From positions 1-45,796 of the forward strand of contig VIKE01000051.1 of NCBI GenBank assembly GCA_008080565.1: a stretch of 45,796 nt of DNA, given 5' to 3'. The notes below the pieces were generated by a model that was given only the letters and a program-made list of their open reading frames with translations, was not told the origin of the DNA and did not search any database. Positions 17,052 to 26,238 of the stretch are shown here, in pieces (the stretch's first letter is position 1; each line of letters starts with the position of its first letter). The translations under genes were made by a program, and so were the position numbers. Source of the DNA: Rhodocyclaceae bacterium. Lineage in GTDB: Bacteria > Pseudomonadota > Gammaproteobacteria > Burkholderiales > Rhodocyclaceae.

Positions 17052-18023
17052 TCAAAGCACAGCTGTTGCGCCCTCTGCTGATACGCCACCCACCAAAATG
17101 GTGACCCGATATTCGTTTGTTAAACTTTCGTTGTACGTCGCACCAAAGGTAATTGGTTGCTCATAGGCAGCATCTTCGATAGGGCTCCTGATAGCAGTCA
17201 GGATGGTGTTTATGTCCCTTATCTTCATGCTCCTCCCAAGCGGTCCCTCTATAGAAACAAGAATACTTGCTGCAGACCGCAGACGATGCATTCCCAGCAA
17301 GGGGTGAGAGATAGCGGCAAGCGCAGCAGATTCTGCGGCATTTACCCCGCTGGCGCTCCCATACCCTAGAGCCAAGAGACCACCGCTAGATATCACGTCC
17401 TGGATACTTTCAAGATCGACTGTGACCAATCCAGGTTCGAAAAGTGGGGATGTAATTCCACGATAAAACTGCTCAAACGCTGTCTTCCCCTCGCATGTAA
17501 AAACAGGGTTTAGTAACGAAATGAACGGGGCTTGGTTTTCTCTCAGCACTTCAGCAACAAGATGCGTGATCACCGTGCGCACCGTTTCTCCTATTCCGGT
17601 TACTACGAATACCAGATCGAGGTCGGCAAGGGCTTCGTGAATTTCTGCTTTGGCTTTATTGGCATGAAAAATCCGCGGTACTTCAGTATCTCTATGGCGA
17701 ATCGCAGCCGACTCGCCAAGCAGAACCTTTCGATCTGCTGCTACGACTTCTAATGAAGCAGGATTGAAATCGATGGCTATTGAACGGCGGAGGTGGGGGA
17801 GTTTGTCGTACATGCTGAAAAGCACAGCCCTTCCCGCTCCACCTACCGTAACTACCCCAATACGGGGAGACTCTTGGCTATCAAACGTATCTTTTGTCAG
17901 GACAAGTAATTCGGCGCTACCGGCCTCAACTGTTAAAGAAGATTCTCCTGCAAATCCCTTTGTTGGCAGTCCCGTTGGGGCAAGCAGTCCTGACAGAGCT
18001 TTCACAAACGTGCGGCGATTCAT
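17052..18023 (-). CDS. Divergent FtsZ/tubulin-like protein with Tat-like leader
   Basis: A 323-aa protein. Residues about 52-165 follow the FtsZ nucleotide domain: IGVVTVGGAGRAV for the T1 Gly-rich loop, AIDFNPASL, then ALADLDLVFVVTGIGETVRT. Residues about 200-320 follow the FtsZ C-terminal domain closely: EPGLVTVDLESIQDVISSGGLLALGYGSASG, AALAAISHPLL, then FGATYNESLTNEYRVTILVGGV. The tubulin signature GGGTGTG is replaced by GETVRTV. The T7 loop keeps one acidic residue (VDLES for VDFAD), so GTP hydrolysis is doubtful. The N-terminus MNRRTFVKALSGLLAPTG resembles a twin-arginine signal (RRTFVK) with a short hydrophobic stretch and a possible GFA cleavage site, which is unheard of for a cytosolic GTPase. 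It sits in the AT-rich island. Family assignment is by alignment from memory; function unknown, possibly membrane remodelling. Confidence 0.75.
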   Translation of the reverse strand: MNRRTFVKALSGLLAPTGLPTKGFAGESSLTVEAGSAELLVLTKDTFDSQESPRIGVVTVGGAGRAVLFSMYDKLPHLRRSIAIDFNPASLEVVAADRKVLLGESAAIRHRDTEVPRIFHANKAKAEIHEALADLDLVFVVTGIGETVRTVITHLVAEVLRENQAPFISLLNPVFTCEGKTAFEQFYRGITSPLFEPGLVTVDLESIQDVISSGGLLALGYGSASGVNAAESAALAAISHPLLGMHRLRSAASILVSIEGPLGRSMKIRDINTILTAIRSPIEDAAYEQPITFGATYNESLTNEYRVTILVGGVSAEGATAVL

Positions 18024-18119
18024 TACCGTGCTTTCCAGTGAAGTAATGGAAGCAGTATGTGTATCCGTCCGACATCATGTGTCGTATTCCGCCTTGGTTA
18101 AGTTGCCCCTAAAGTCGCT

Positions 18120-18593
18120 TTATTGAGCCGTCGAAAAATTTCGTTCTATGTGCAACGCGATCTTCGCCTCTTCCAGGCGTCGCGTAACGGATCCAGTTTC
18201 AAAATCCCAGTCTTCCGGCATCGATGTCTTCAATCCAAGCTCATGATCAAGTAGTCGCGCTTCCTCGCGGGTGATATGTGCCACGCGAAGGAATCGTTCG
18301 AGCATTGAAGCTACGTCCTCAATTGCGTCTTCTCCTCTATTGCCATAGTGAAACATTTCGAATGCGCGATCACGTAGAAGTGCGCAAGGAACCAGATGTT
18401 CGAAATGCCCCCCACCATTTATGGATTCACCAATGAGTATCAACGGCCTATGAATCAAGGTATCAAACAACCGACTGTGGACGGAAGCTCTTTGTTTTGG
18501 ATCATCTTTCTGCTCTTCCCAGAAATGCCATAAGACCCAGGCAATTCGGTAGAAAGCCCTTTTCTGCAATTCTGCTTCGGTAAATATTGCCAT
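18120..18593 (-). CDS. Hypothetical helical protein upstream of the FtsZ-like gene
   Basis: A 157-aa protein that I do not recognise. It is mostly helical and charged. Notable conserved-looking parts are HRPLILIGESINGGGHFEHLVPCALLRDRAFEMF and the His-rich stretch ahead of it (VHSRLFDTLIHRP). The pattern H-x-E-H-x-V-P resembles that of uncharacterised proteins with an HNH-like NGGGH-EHLVPC element, but the match is too weak to call. AGGGGAAAG precedes the ATG. It is about 96 nt upstream of the FtsZ-like gene on the same strand. Confidence 0.6.
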   Translation of the reverse strand: MAIFTEAELQKRAFYRIAWVLWHFWEEQKDDPKQRASVHSRLFDTLIHRPLILIGESINGGGHFEHLVPCALLRDRAFEMFHYGNRGEDAIEDVASMLERFLRVAHITREEARLLDHELGLKTSMPEDWDFETGSVTRRLEEAKIALHIERNFSTAQ

Positions 18594-18640
18594 TTCTTTC
18601 CCCTTGTCTTTGTAAATACAGTTGTTCAGATATTTTTAGA

Positions 18641-19600
18641 TCATGATGCCGCAGTTCTATTTACACCGCCAACGGCATTTCCAAACCCCCTCAACCACCA
18701 TTCCAGCATCGCAGAATCGACAACAGTTGCTGAAATTTCATAGCTATCTTCAAGTTCCACCACCTGCTGATCAGCCGAAAGCGGCGACTCAAGCAAATGT
18801 AGCCCCGCTTCTTTCTCAATGCTGAAACTCAGTCGAACAAATTCGCCATCACCGTAGGCAAAGCGTCCATCGCTATCGTATTTCTCAAGATCAAAATCCT
18901 TGGGGCGCTCAAAAGAGAAGGTCGAGGCCCGTGCTGACAGAATGCGATGCAGCGCGAGGCTACGCTCGTTGTCATAGCCGTCGAATCGGCACACCAGATA
19001 CATGCGAGGCCCTTGCTGTGCCAAGCCTAATGGCATGATCCGGCTTTCGGCCTGCTTGCCGGCTGCGTTCTTGTATTCAACAGTTAGCCACTGATCGGCG
19101 AAAAGCGCATTGCTGACCTGTTCAAAAACATCAGGATCAACCTTCGGCGGCAATAGAGGCTGGCTGGTGCTGACCACGCGCACCTTCTCTAGCCATTCTC
19201 GCTCGCGCTTTGTGCTGTCCTGGGCTCCAAGTTGCTGGTGTGCCTGGATAAAGAAACCTTCCATGGATTTCATCAACCGAGCGGGAAGCAGATTGTGCAG
19301 TTGTTGCTCTGCCAGAGTAAGTAACAATGACTCCTGGGCACTCAGGCTTGGCAAGGATAAGCCTTTTGCCCGTTCTTTCCAGCAATAGCGGTAAGGTTTG
19401 GTGCTGTCGTCCCGGTCAATGTCGAAATACTCCGACAGCGTTTCCAGTTGTCGCTGGATGGTCCGCATATCGCGCTCAAATCCGGCATCAGAAAGCTGTT
19501 GCCGGAGTTCGGCTGCGGTGACAGTACGGCCTTTTGGAATGCGTTGTATCAATTCCAATGCGATCTGAAGTGTTTCGAGAGAGTCAGGACGTTTGGACAT
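18641..19600 (-). CDS. WYL-domain transcriptional regulator (CapW/BrxR-like)
   Basis: A 319-aa regulator. It has an N-terminal winged helix-turn-helix (about residues 24-62, TVTAAELRQQLSDAGFERDMRTIQRQLETLSEYF) and a central WYL domain (about 170-230). The latter holds the typical WLTVEYKNAAGKQAESRIMPLGLAQQGPRMYLVCRFDGYDNERSLALHRI, with MYL in place of WYL. A C-terminal extension (WCX) ends at WWLRGFGNAV. Such regulators repress defence operons and are thought to respond to nucleic-acid or nucleotide ligands. It lies 3 nt after the DUF2779 gene, so the two form one operon. Confidence 0.88.
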   Translation of the reverse strand: MSKRPDSLETLQIALELIQRIPKGRTVTAAELRQQLSDAGFERDMRTIQRQLETLSEYFDIDRDDSTKPYRYCWKERAKGLSLPSLSAQESLLLTLAEQQLHNLLPARLMKSMEGFFIQAHQQLGAQDSTKREREWLEKVRVVSTSQPLLPPKVDPDVFEQVSNALFADQWLTVEYKNAAGKQAESRIMPLGLAQQGPRMYLVCRFDGYDNERSLALHRILSARASTFSFERPKDFDLEKYDSDGRFAYGDGEFVRLSFSIEKEAGLHLLESPLSADQQVVELEDSYEISATVVDSAMLEWWLRGFGNAVGGVNRTAAS

Positions 19601-19603
19601 GGT

Positions 19604-21175
19604 TCACAGCCTCAGGTCGTTTCGGCCGGCAAAAACCTGCCACAGGCGAACCATGGCGTAGGTGTCGAGTTGGCAGTAGGCCAGGAGTTGTTGCTGGATT
19701 TCGGATTTGCGTTCAACGGTCGTGTCCGGGTGAATGCCTTCCAGAAATGCTTCCATAGCCATCCCGCCATCCTGAACACCATCTAGGGTGTCGTAACGAA
19801 GTTCGGGAACAACCGCCGGTAACACCTTCTTGATGCTCCAGCTTCCTTGTTGGCTGGGGTGGTAGTAGCGTTCCCTTGCCACAGGAAGAAGATCAACCAC
19901 GCGTTCATTGATGGCGAGCAGTGATTCGCTCAGTTGAGGATAACGCTCGGCAAGCTCGCGAATGCGAGCCTTCTCAAATCCGGCGTTGTAGACGAATACC
20001 GGCCCGTGCTGGCCGCATACATAGACCAAGGTTTGCGCGAAAGCTTCGGACGGATCGTTACCCGAGAGATCAAGAAAGTCCGTATGTGCAAGTTCGCGCT
20101 CGGCTGACAAAACATGCAGGCTGAACTGGAATGTGATCTATTGGTACGGGCGGGTGCCTTTCCAGATCGGGACGGGAAACTGAATGGTTTCGAAATCCAG
20201 GAAATACGCGGGAAGTTGAAGTGGCGAAAGGTCTGCGGCAGCGCCTTCGGCATCAAAAAAGACTGTGTCCGCCAGGGTATGTTCCTTGACCCGTTGTTGC
20301 TTACTATTCAACAGGTCGTCCGGGACGTTCCTGAGATCATCCACACCTTCGGCAGCCAGTTCCCGAATCTTGGCAGAAGCGAATCGCGGGAGCCAATACA
20401 CTGGGAATTCCGGCTTCGGCTCATCACGGCTGCAATAACCGAAAAATCCGCATTCGAATGGTGCGTCGCAGTGCGCGCCAATCGCGATTGTCGGCTCGGT
20501 AGATTCAGCAACGATGTTTTGCGCCTGAGTAATCCAGCTTTCAACTTCCTCACCCCGGCCAAAGGCTTCTTCAGTGAGATCGTATTCTTTGAGCAATCCT
20601 TGGTAATCATTATTTCCGGGGTAAACCCATGAACTGTCGATGTGGGCCAGCGCAATGGCGTCAAGTGGCACGCCGGCAGACTTGGCAACGTAGGCTTGAA
20701 CGGCCACGTCATCACGTTGGGAATCCTTGACGCTGGTCGAGGACTTGACCTCGACCATTCGCCAAGTCAAATGACCGTTGCTTGTTTCCGGCAACATCAC
20801 ATCAGCGAAAGCCAGTGCGCCACCAGCTGAAAAACCGGCTTCAAAAATGGGCTGAGCGGTTTCAAGTAGTTCTGCGCTGCGACTGAATGCTCGATCAAAC
20901 CCTTCGGCACCGACATCAATTAACGCCCCATCTCCTCTGGCGTCATAGATTTGGCGGGCAATATCGCCGACTTGAAAACCAACCTGGAAACGTGCCTCCG
21001 TTCCTGCGGAGTCTTCTCGCAAGTCTGGGCGATGGACTTCCAGCCAAAGGCGCTTTGGGCATTGTCGCAGGGCAAGGATTTTTGATTTCGAAAATGAGCG
21101 CATGACAGATACCGATTCCATGAATTGAGATCGATCACGGGAGAGCAATCCATCTTGGATGTCATTATTGTTCAA
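19604..21175 (-). pseudogene. Cas4-like / DEDD exonuclease protein (DUF2779) with in-frame amber stop
   Basis: One open frame of 523 codons interrupted only by TAG at 20138-20140. The N-terminal part (345 aa) is a Cas4-like PD-(D/E)XK nuclease: LALRQCPKRLWLEVHRP, FADVMLP, VEVKSSTSVKD and QAYVAKSAG. A Cys cluster (CDAPFECGFFGYC), with the first Cys, could hold an Fe-S cluster. The DEDD exonuclease domain starts with YFLDFETI (Exo I). Just after KGTRPYQ the stop codon falls where homologues have Gln, and the same frame continues ITFQFSLHVLSAERELAHTDFLDL, FVYNAGFEKARI (Exo II) and LLAYCQLDTYAMV (Exo III). A CAG to TAG change would explain it. The start may be ATG 21103 (MRSFSKSKIL) rather than 21175. 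Unless the codon is suppressed, the exonuclease is lost. Confidence 0.85.
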
Positions 21176-21347
21176 CTAGCGTCATTTTGTGTCGTACGTA
21201 TGCCATCGAATTGAAACTAAACAGCTCCGTCACACCTGTGATGAATAACTGCTTCCTGAGCGGAGCGGCCATCTGAATGTCCGGTTCCGAGAGACCGCGG
21301 CCGACCGCAGTTGGCCGATTAAGGACCAAAGCGAATCCCCTAGCCAA

Positions 21348-22037
21348 TCACCAGCTCGGCGTTTCCACCGCTGCTGGTGGTGGCGGCTCGGGTAGCCAGG
21401 CGCCGCTGGCGCCATAGACGGCCAAACCAGCAATGGCCAGGGCCACTACCAAGGCGATGATGCCACCGCCGCTGGCCGGCTCGCCGGTCGCGCCTTCCTT
21501 CCAGCCGGTCAGCATTGGCTTGACGAGATCATCCTTCTTGACGCGGCCATGGAAGATGACGGCGCCGACATGGAGGACGACGAGGGCGATCAGGACATTT
21601 GAAAGCAGGTGGTGGATGCCGCTCAGGCGGTCGCTCAGCGATTTGTCGATCAGTTCGAACAAGGGGCCGACGAAGGCGATGTCATCGTTGGAAAACAGGC
21701 CGCTGGTGACTTGCACGGTCAACAGGAAAATCAGGCTGAAAACGGAAAGTCCGCCGAGCGGATTGTGGCCGAGGCCGCGCCATTCGCCTTTCAGGTAGAC
21801 CTTGATCTTGGCCGGCGTCGGGAAGAACTGGGCGAAGCGAGCGTAGGTCGAACCGGCAAAGCCCCAGACGAGACGAAAGGCGATCAGGCCAACGATGGCC
21901 AGGCCGATCTTGCCGTGCACTTCGATCAGATTGCCGCCCAGTTGCCCGCTGACGACCGCTGCGATGACGGCCAGCACCAGTACCCAGTGAAACAGGCGGG
22001 TCGGCAGATCCCAGAGGCGAATTCGTTGCTTGTTCAT
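21348..22037 (-). CDS. Cytochrome b561-type membrane protein
   Basis: A 229-aa protein with four to five transmembrane helices. The N-terminal IRLWDLPTRLFHWVLVLAVIAAVVSG is typical of the di-haem cytochrome b561/hydrogenase cytochrome b group. His residues suitable as haem ligands appear in the first helix (FHW), in EVHGKIGL, in LSGIHHLLSNV and in LHVGAVIFHG. A last hydrophobic segment (IIALVVALAIAGLAVYG) precedes a Pro-rich tail. It lies downstream of a cytochrome c' gene and likely passes electrons between the quinone pool and periplasmic c-type cytochromes. Confidence 0.88.
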   Translation of the reverse strand: MNKQRIRLWDLPTRLFHWVLVLAVIAAVVSGQLGGNLIEVHGKIGLAIVGLIAFRLVWGFAGSTYARFAQFFPTPAKIKVYLKGEWRGLGHNPLGGLSVFSLIFLLTVQVTSGLFSNDDIAFVGPLFELIDKSLSDRLSGIHHLLSNVLIALVVLHVGAVIFHGRVKKDDLVKPMLTGWKEGATGEPASGGGIIALVVALAIAGLAVYGASGAWLPEPPPPAAVETPSW

Positions 22038-22060
22038 GTCCTGACCTTTTGAAACCGGAA

Positions 22061-22084
22061 AAAAACAGGCACCCGCAGGTGCCC
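22061..22084 (-). terminator. Terminator between the cytochrome c' and b genes
   Basis: Read on the minus strand, GGCACC - TGCG - GGTGCC is followed by a T-run (A-run 22059-22065 on plus). It lies between the two cytochrome genes and should give more c' than b. Confidence 0.7.
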
Positions 22085-22106
22085 GTTATTGAGGGTATTG
22101 CCCTGA

Positions 22107-22562
22107 TTATTTCTTGACCTTGAAGTCGTCATGGCAGCCCTTGCAGCTAGCGCCCAGCTTGCCGAATTGTTCCTTGGCGGCAGCGGCATCGCCGGTCGCC
22201 GCAACCTTGGCCATTTCGTTGGCTTCCTTGACGAAGGCACCGGCCACCTTGCCGACACCTTCCTTGTTGGTGAACAGTTCTGCCTTGACGCGGGTGTCTT
22301 CCCAGCCCTTGCCCTTGTCGCTACCCGGCACGTACAGCGCCCCCATGCCGGAATTAGCGATGGCCTGGATGGCGTTGGCGGCCTTGATCACTTCGTCCTT
22401 GTTGTAGGTGCCTTCAACATTGGCCTTGATGCGGCCCATGTTCCAGGCCATGAAGACGTAGCCGGACTGGCGGAACTTGATGGCGTCTTCAACCTTGACC
22501 TGAGCGGCGGCAGTACCTGCCAGGGTGACGGTCAGCAGGGCGAGCAAAAGTTTGGATTTCAT
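22107..22562 (-). CDS. Cytochrome c'
   Basis: A 151-aa periplasmic protein. It has a signal peptide (MKSKLLLALLTVTLAGTAAAQ, cleavage near residue 20) and a four-helix bundle typical of cytochrome c': VEDAIKFRQSGYVFMAWNMGRIKANVEG at the start and KEQFGKLGASCKGCHDDFKVKK at the end, with the CKGCH haem site near the C-terminus. Cytochromes c' bind NO or CO and protect against nitrosative stress in denitrifiers. A CRP-like palindrome lies about 130 nt upstream. It is cotranscribed with the cytochrome b gene. Confidence 0.93.
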   Translation of the reverse strand: MKSKLLLALLTVTLAGTAAAQVKVEDAIKFRQSGYVFMAWNMGRIKANVEGTYNKDEVIKAANAIQAIANSGMGALYVPGSDKGKGWEDTRVKAELFTNKEGVGKVAGAFVKEANEMAKVAATGDAAAAKEQFGKLGASCKGCHDDFKVKK

Positions 22563-22683
22563 TGGTTATTTTCCGTAAAGGAGTTGAACACAGAAACGTA
22601 TACGCAGCCAGACCAGTAATTATTCCAAAGAACTTTCATCCCGGCCAAGAATCTTCATTTTAGGCAGTCTCAGCAAGGCCCTC

Positions 22684-22699
22684 TGTGACCTGAGTCACC
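22684..22699. promoter_or_regulatory. CRP/FNR-family-like binding site
   Basis: TGTGA-CCTGAG-TCACC matches the CRP consensus half-sites TGTGA-N6-TCACA at 9 of 10 positions. It sits between the DUF2322 stop and cytochrome c', so it is a plausible activator site for the cytochrome genes. Confidence 0.5.
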
Positions 22700-22709
22700 A
22701 AGCTAGTCG

Positions 22710-23027
22710 CTAGACCATAAATACGTGTTTGACGCGCAGAGCCGGGGCGCCTTGCTCGATGGCGATGAGGCGGGCGATGTTCGGATGTTTGCCCGGATTT
22801 GCGCGTTCGTCTTCGGTGTGCTCGGCGAAGATTTCCATGCCCTTTTTCGCCGCTTCGACGTTGATCGAGCCATAGGTTTGCGCCAGATGGTTGTACACCG
22901 CCAGCGAACCCTGGCTACCCGCCTTGTTTTCGATGGCGGCGACGACATTGCCATCAGCGTCGAGCAGGTTGATGGCAGCCAGGTGTGAAATGCCCGGCAA
23001 TTTCTTGAGGTTTTCGGCAAAAGACAT
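22710..23027 (-). CDS. DUF2322 family protein
   Basis: A 105-aa soluble protein with the DUF2322 layout: FAENLKKLPGISHLAAINLLDADGNVVAAIENKAGSQGSLAVYNHL, then GMEIFAEHTEDERANPGKHPNIARLIAI. Members are widespread in Beta- and Gammaproteobacteria; the function is unknown. An overlapping frame at 22703-23020 is a shadow. It stands alone between the cytochromes and the zinc-ribbon gene. Confidence 0.82.
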   Translation of the reverse strand: MSFAENLKKLPGISHLAAINLLDADGNVVAAIENKAGSQGSLAVYNHLAQTYGSINVEAAKKGMEIFAEHTEDERANPGKHPNIARLIAIEQGAPALRVKHVFMV

Positions 23028-23100
23028 GGATGACCTTTCGTGGATGCGGACGGGGAAGCCGCCCCCGCGCCGACTATTTCATTTTTCGACGTTTTTTTCC

Positions 23101-23112
23101 GGTTGACCGTGG
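23101..23112 (+). repeat. Dispersed 12-mer GGTTGACCGTGG (intergenic)
   Basis: Exact copy after a T7CC run, between the zinc-ribbon gene and the DUF2322 gene. The longer context ATTTCATTTTTCG then a T-run is shared with the copies at 27718 and 30095. Confidence 0.7.
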
Positions 23113-23128
23113 CAATCGGGCGGCCGCC

Positions 23129-23404
23129 CTACTTCCACTCCCGTTTGGCTTTGACCAGACCGATGATCAGCCCGGTGGTAAACGTGACGGCCGGCACGAT
23201 GAAGGCAATCGCCTTGATGCCGCGCTCGGCGCCAAAGTCAAAAAGCAGCCAGGCGGCGGGCAACAGGCCGAGGAACAGGCCGATCAGCCCGCCCCGGATG
23301 CCGCCGTTAATCACCTGGCGGTCAGTCGTCTTGCGCTCACCGGTGCAATGCGGACAGTAGATGGCGTCGGCCGGCACTTCCTGCCCGCATTTGGCGCACT
23401 GCAT
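23129..23404 (-). CDS. Zinc-ribbon membrane protein
   Basis: A 91-aa protein. The N-terminal zinc ribbon is CAKCGQEVPADAIYCPHCTGER (two CxxC pairs, residues about 3-21). Two transmembrane helices follow (GGLIGLFLGLLPAAWLLF and AIAFIVPAVTFTTGLIIGLV), with a short basic tail. Its ATG directly follows the purB stop (TAAATG), so it is translationally coupled to purB. Function unknown. Confidence 0.8.
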   Translation of the reverse strand: MQCAKCGQEVPADAIYCPHCTGERKTTDRQVINGGIRGGLIGLFLGLLPAAWLLFDFGAERGIKAIAFIVPAVTFTTGLIIGLVKAKREWK

Positions 23405-24802
<1,398 letters not shown>

Positions 24803-24833
24803 TTACCCGCCCGGCGAAGGCGTCGCCATACGC

Positions 24834-24839
24834 TATAAT
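24834..24839 (+). promoter_or_regulatory. -10 element before the GST gene
   Basis: A perfect TATAAT 27 nt before ATG 24867. No good -35 is seen. It lies between the divergent purB and GST genes. Confidence 0.5.
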
Positions 24840-24866
24840 CGAACTCCCCAAATCAGAGAGCTCACG

Positions 24867-25475
24867 ATGAAGCTGATCGGCTCCCATACCAGCCCGTTTG
24901 CACGAAAAGTGCGGATCGTGCTGGCCGAAAAAAAGATCGACTACGAATTCGTCATCGATTCACCGTGGACGGAAGACAGCAAGGTTCCCAACATCAACCC
25001 GCTCGGCAAGATTCCCGTGCTGGTGCTGGACGACCAGACGCCGCTGTTCGACTCCCGGGTCATTGTCGAATACATCGACAACGTCACGCCGAACAACAAG
25101 CTGTTTCCGGCGCCCAATCGCGAACGGACCGAGGTCAAGCGCTGGGAAGCCCTGGCTGACGGCGTTCTCGACGCGGCGGTAAGCGCCCTGCTCGAAGGCA
25201 AGCGCCCGAAAAAAGAGCAAAGCGCCAGCTGGATCACGCGCCAGCACGGCAAGGTCATGCGCAGTCTCGACTTCATGGCCAGGGAACTCGGTGAAAAGAG
25301 CTTCTGCATGGGTACCCACTTTTCGATGGCCGACATTGCCGTCGGCACCGCGCTCGGCTACCTGCGCTTCCGTTTCCCGGAAATCGACTGGCAGGAAAAC
25401 CACCCGAATCTGGGCAAGCTCTACGACAAGCTGATGCTGCGCGCACCATTTGCGGATACCGTGCCGCACGACTGA
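24867..25475 (+). CDS. Glutathione S-transferase family protein
   Basis: A 202-aa protein. It has an N-terminal thioredoxin-fold domain with SHTSPFARKVRIVLAEK (Ser/Pro active-site region), the cis-Pro loop NPLGKIPVLVLDD, and FDSRVIVEYID as the glutathione-binding segment. The all-helical C-terminal domain carries FSMADIAVGTALGYLRFRFPEIDW. It resembles the YibF-like and stringent-starvation-type GSTs rather than detoxification enzymes. The substrate is unknown. AGAGAG precedes the ATG; upstream in-frame starts would run through the promoter. Confidence 0.88.
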   Translation: MKLIGSHTSPFARKVRIVLAEKKIDYEFVIDSPWTEDSKVPNINPLGKIPVLVLDDQTPLFDSRVIVEYIDNVTPNNKLFPAPNRERTEVKRWEALADGVLDAAVSALLEGKRPKKEQSASWITRQHGKVMRSLDFMARELGEKSFCMGTHFSMADIAVGTALGYLRFRFPEIDWQENHPNLGKLYDKLMLRAPFADTVPHD

Positions 25476-25506
25476 GATGCCCTATCGGCCGGCAAAACGG
25501 GGACAC

Positions 25507-26232
25507 ATGCGATCACCTTGGTCATTGGCCGATCAGTTTTCACAGGCCAATCGCCAAAGAGTTGAAACCTTGGCGCAAACCGAAGGTCGACTTCTGCATG
25601 AACTGATTTGCACGAGGAGTCCGGCCGTGAACTGCACCACAGATACCAGCCCGCTGCGCAGCATTACCCGTACCCTGACCGTTGCCCTCGGGCAGCGCGA
25701 CCATCACACCCGCGCGCATTCCGACCGGGTCGTCCAACTGGCGGCCGGCCTGGGTTATCACATCGGCCTGAGCGAAGATGAAATAGAGCTGCTGGCGCTT
25801 GGCGCCCAGTTTCACGACATCGGCAAAATCGGCATTCCTGACCGTGTTCTGCACAAACCGGCATCGTTCGAGGAAGACGAGTGGGCCTGCATGAAGCAGC
25901 ACGCCGAAATCGGCGAACGCATCATTCTCGCCATTGATGGCGATAAAGCCTCGACCGTGGCCAAGACCGTCCGTCACCACCATGAGCATTTCGATGGCTC
26001 CGGCTACCCGGACCGACTCTCCGGAACCGACATTCCGTTGTACGCCCGCATCATTTCGCTGACCGACAGCTACGACGCGATGATCGACACCCGCGCCTAC
26101 CAACGGGCCCGCTCGCACCGGGTGGTCATGGGCATCCTCGAGCAGGAAAGCGGCATCAAGCACGACCCCGACCTGCTCCACGCCTTCACGAACGCCATCG
26201 AAAATTCGTCCCTGCGCGGCAAGGACGATTGA
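25507..26232 (+). CDS. HD-GYP domain phosphodiesterase
   Basis: A 241-aa protein, mostly a single HD-GYP domain, predicted to hydrolyse cyclic di-GMP. Motifs: HHTRAHSDRVVQLAAGLG, the HD pair in LGAQFHDIGKIGIPD, MKQHAEIGERI, VRHHHEHFDGSGYPDRLSGTDIPLYARIISLTDSYDAM with the GYP motif, and EQESGIKHDPDLLHAF. No receiver or membrane domain is visible. The start is uncertain: ATG 25507, or GTG 25627 with a better GAGGAG ribosome-binding site, giving a domain-only 201-aa protein. Confidence 0.87.
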   Translation: MRSPWSLADQFSQANRQRVETLAQTEGRLLHELICTRSPAVNCTTDTSPLRSITRTLTVALGQRDHHTRAHSDRVVQLAAGLGYHIGLSEDEIELLALGAQFHDIGKIGIPDRVLHKPASFEEDEWACMKQHAEIGERIILAIDGDKASTVAKTVRHHHEHFDGSGYPDRLSGTDIPLYARIISLTDSYDAMIDTRAYQRARSHRVVMGILEQESGIKHDPDLLHAFTNAIENSSLRGKDD

Positions 26233-26238
26233 TTCCGC

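Noticed and set aside
21176..21347. Insertion-sequence remnant at the island's right edge
   Set aside because: No transposase fragment, inverted ends or target duplication could be found.
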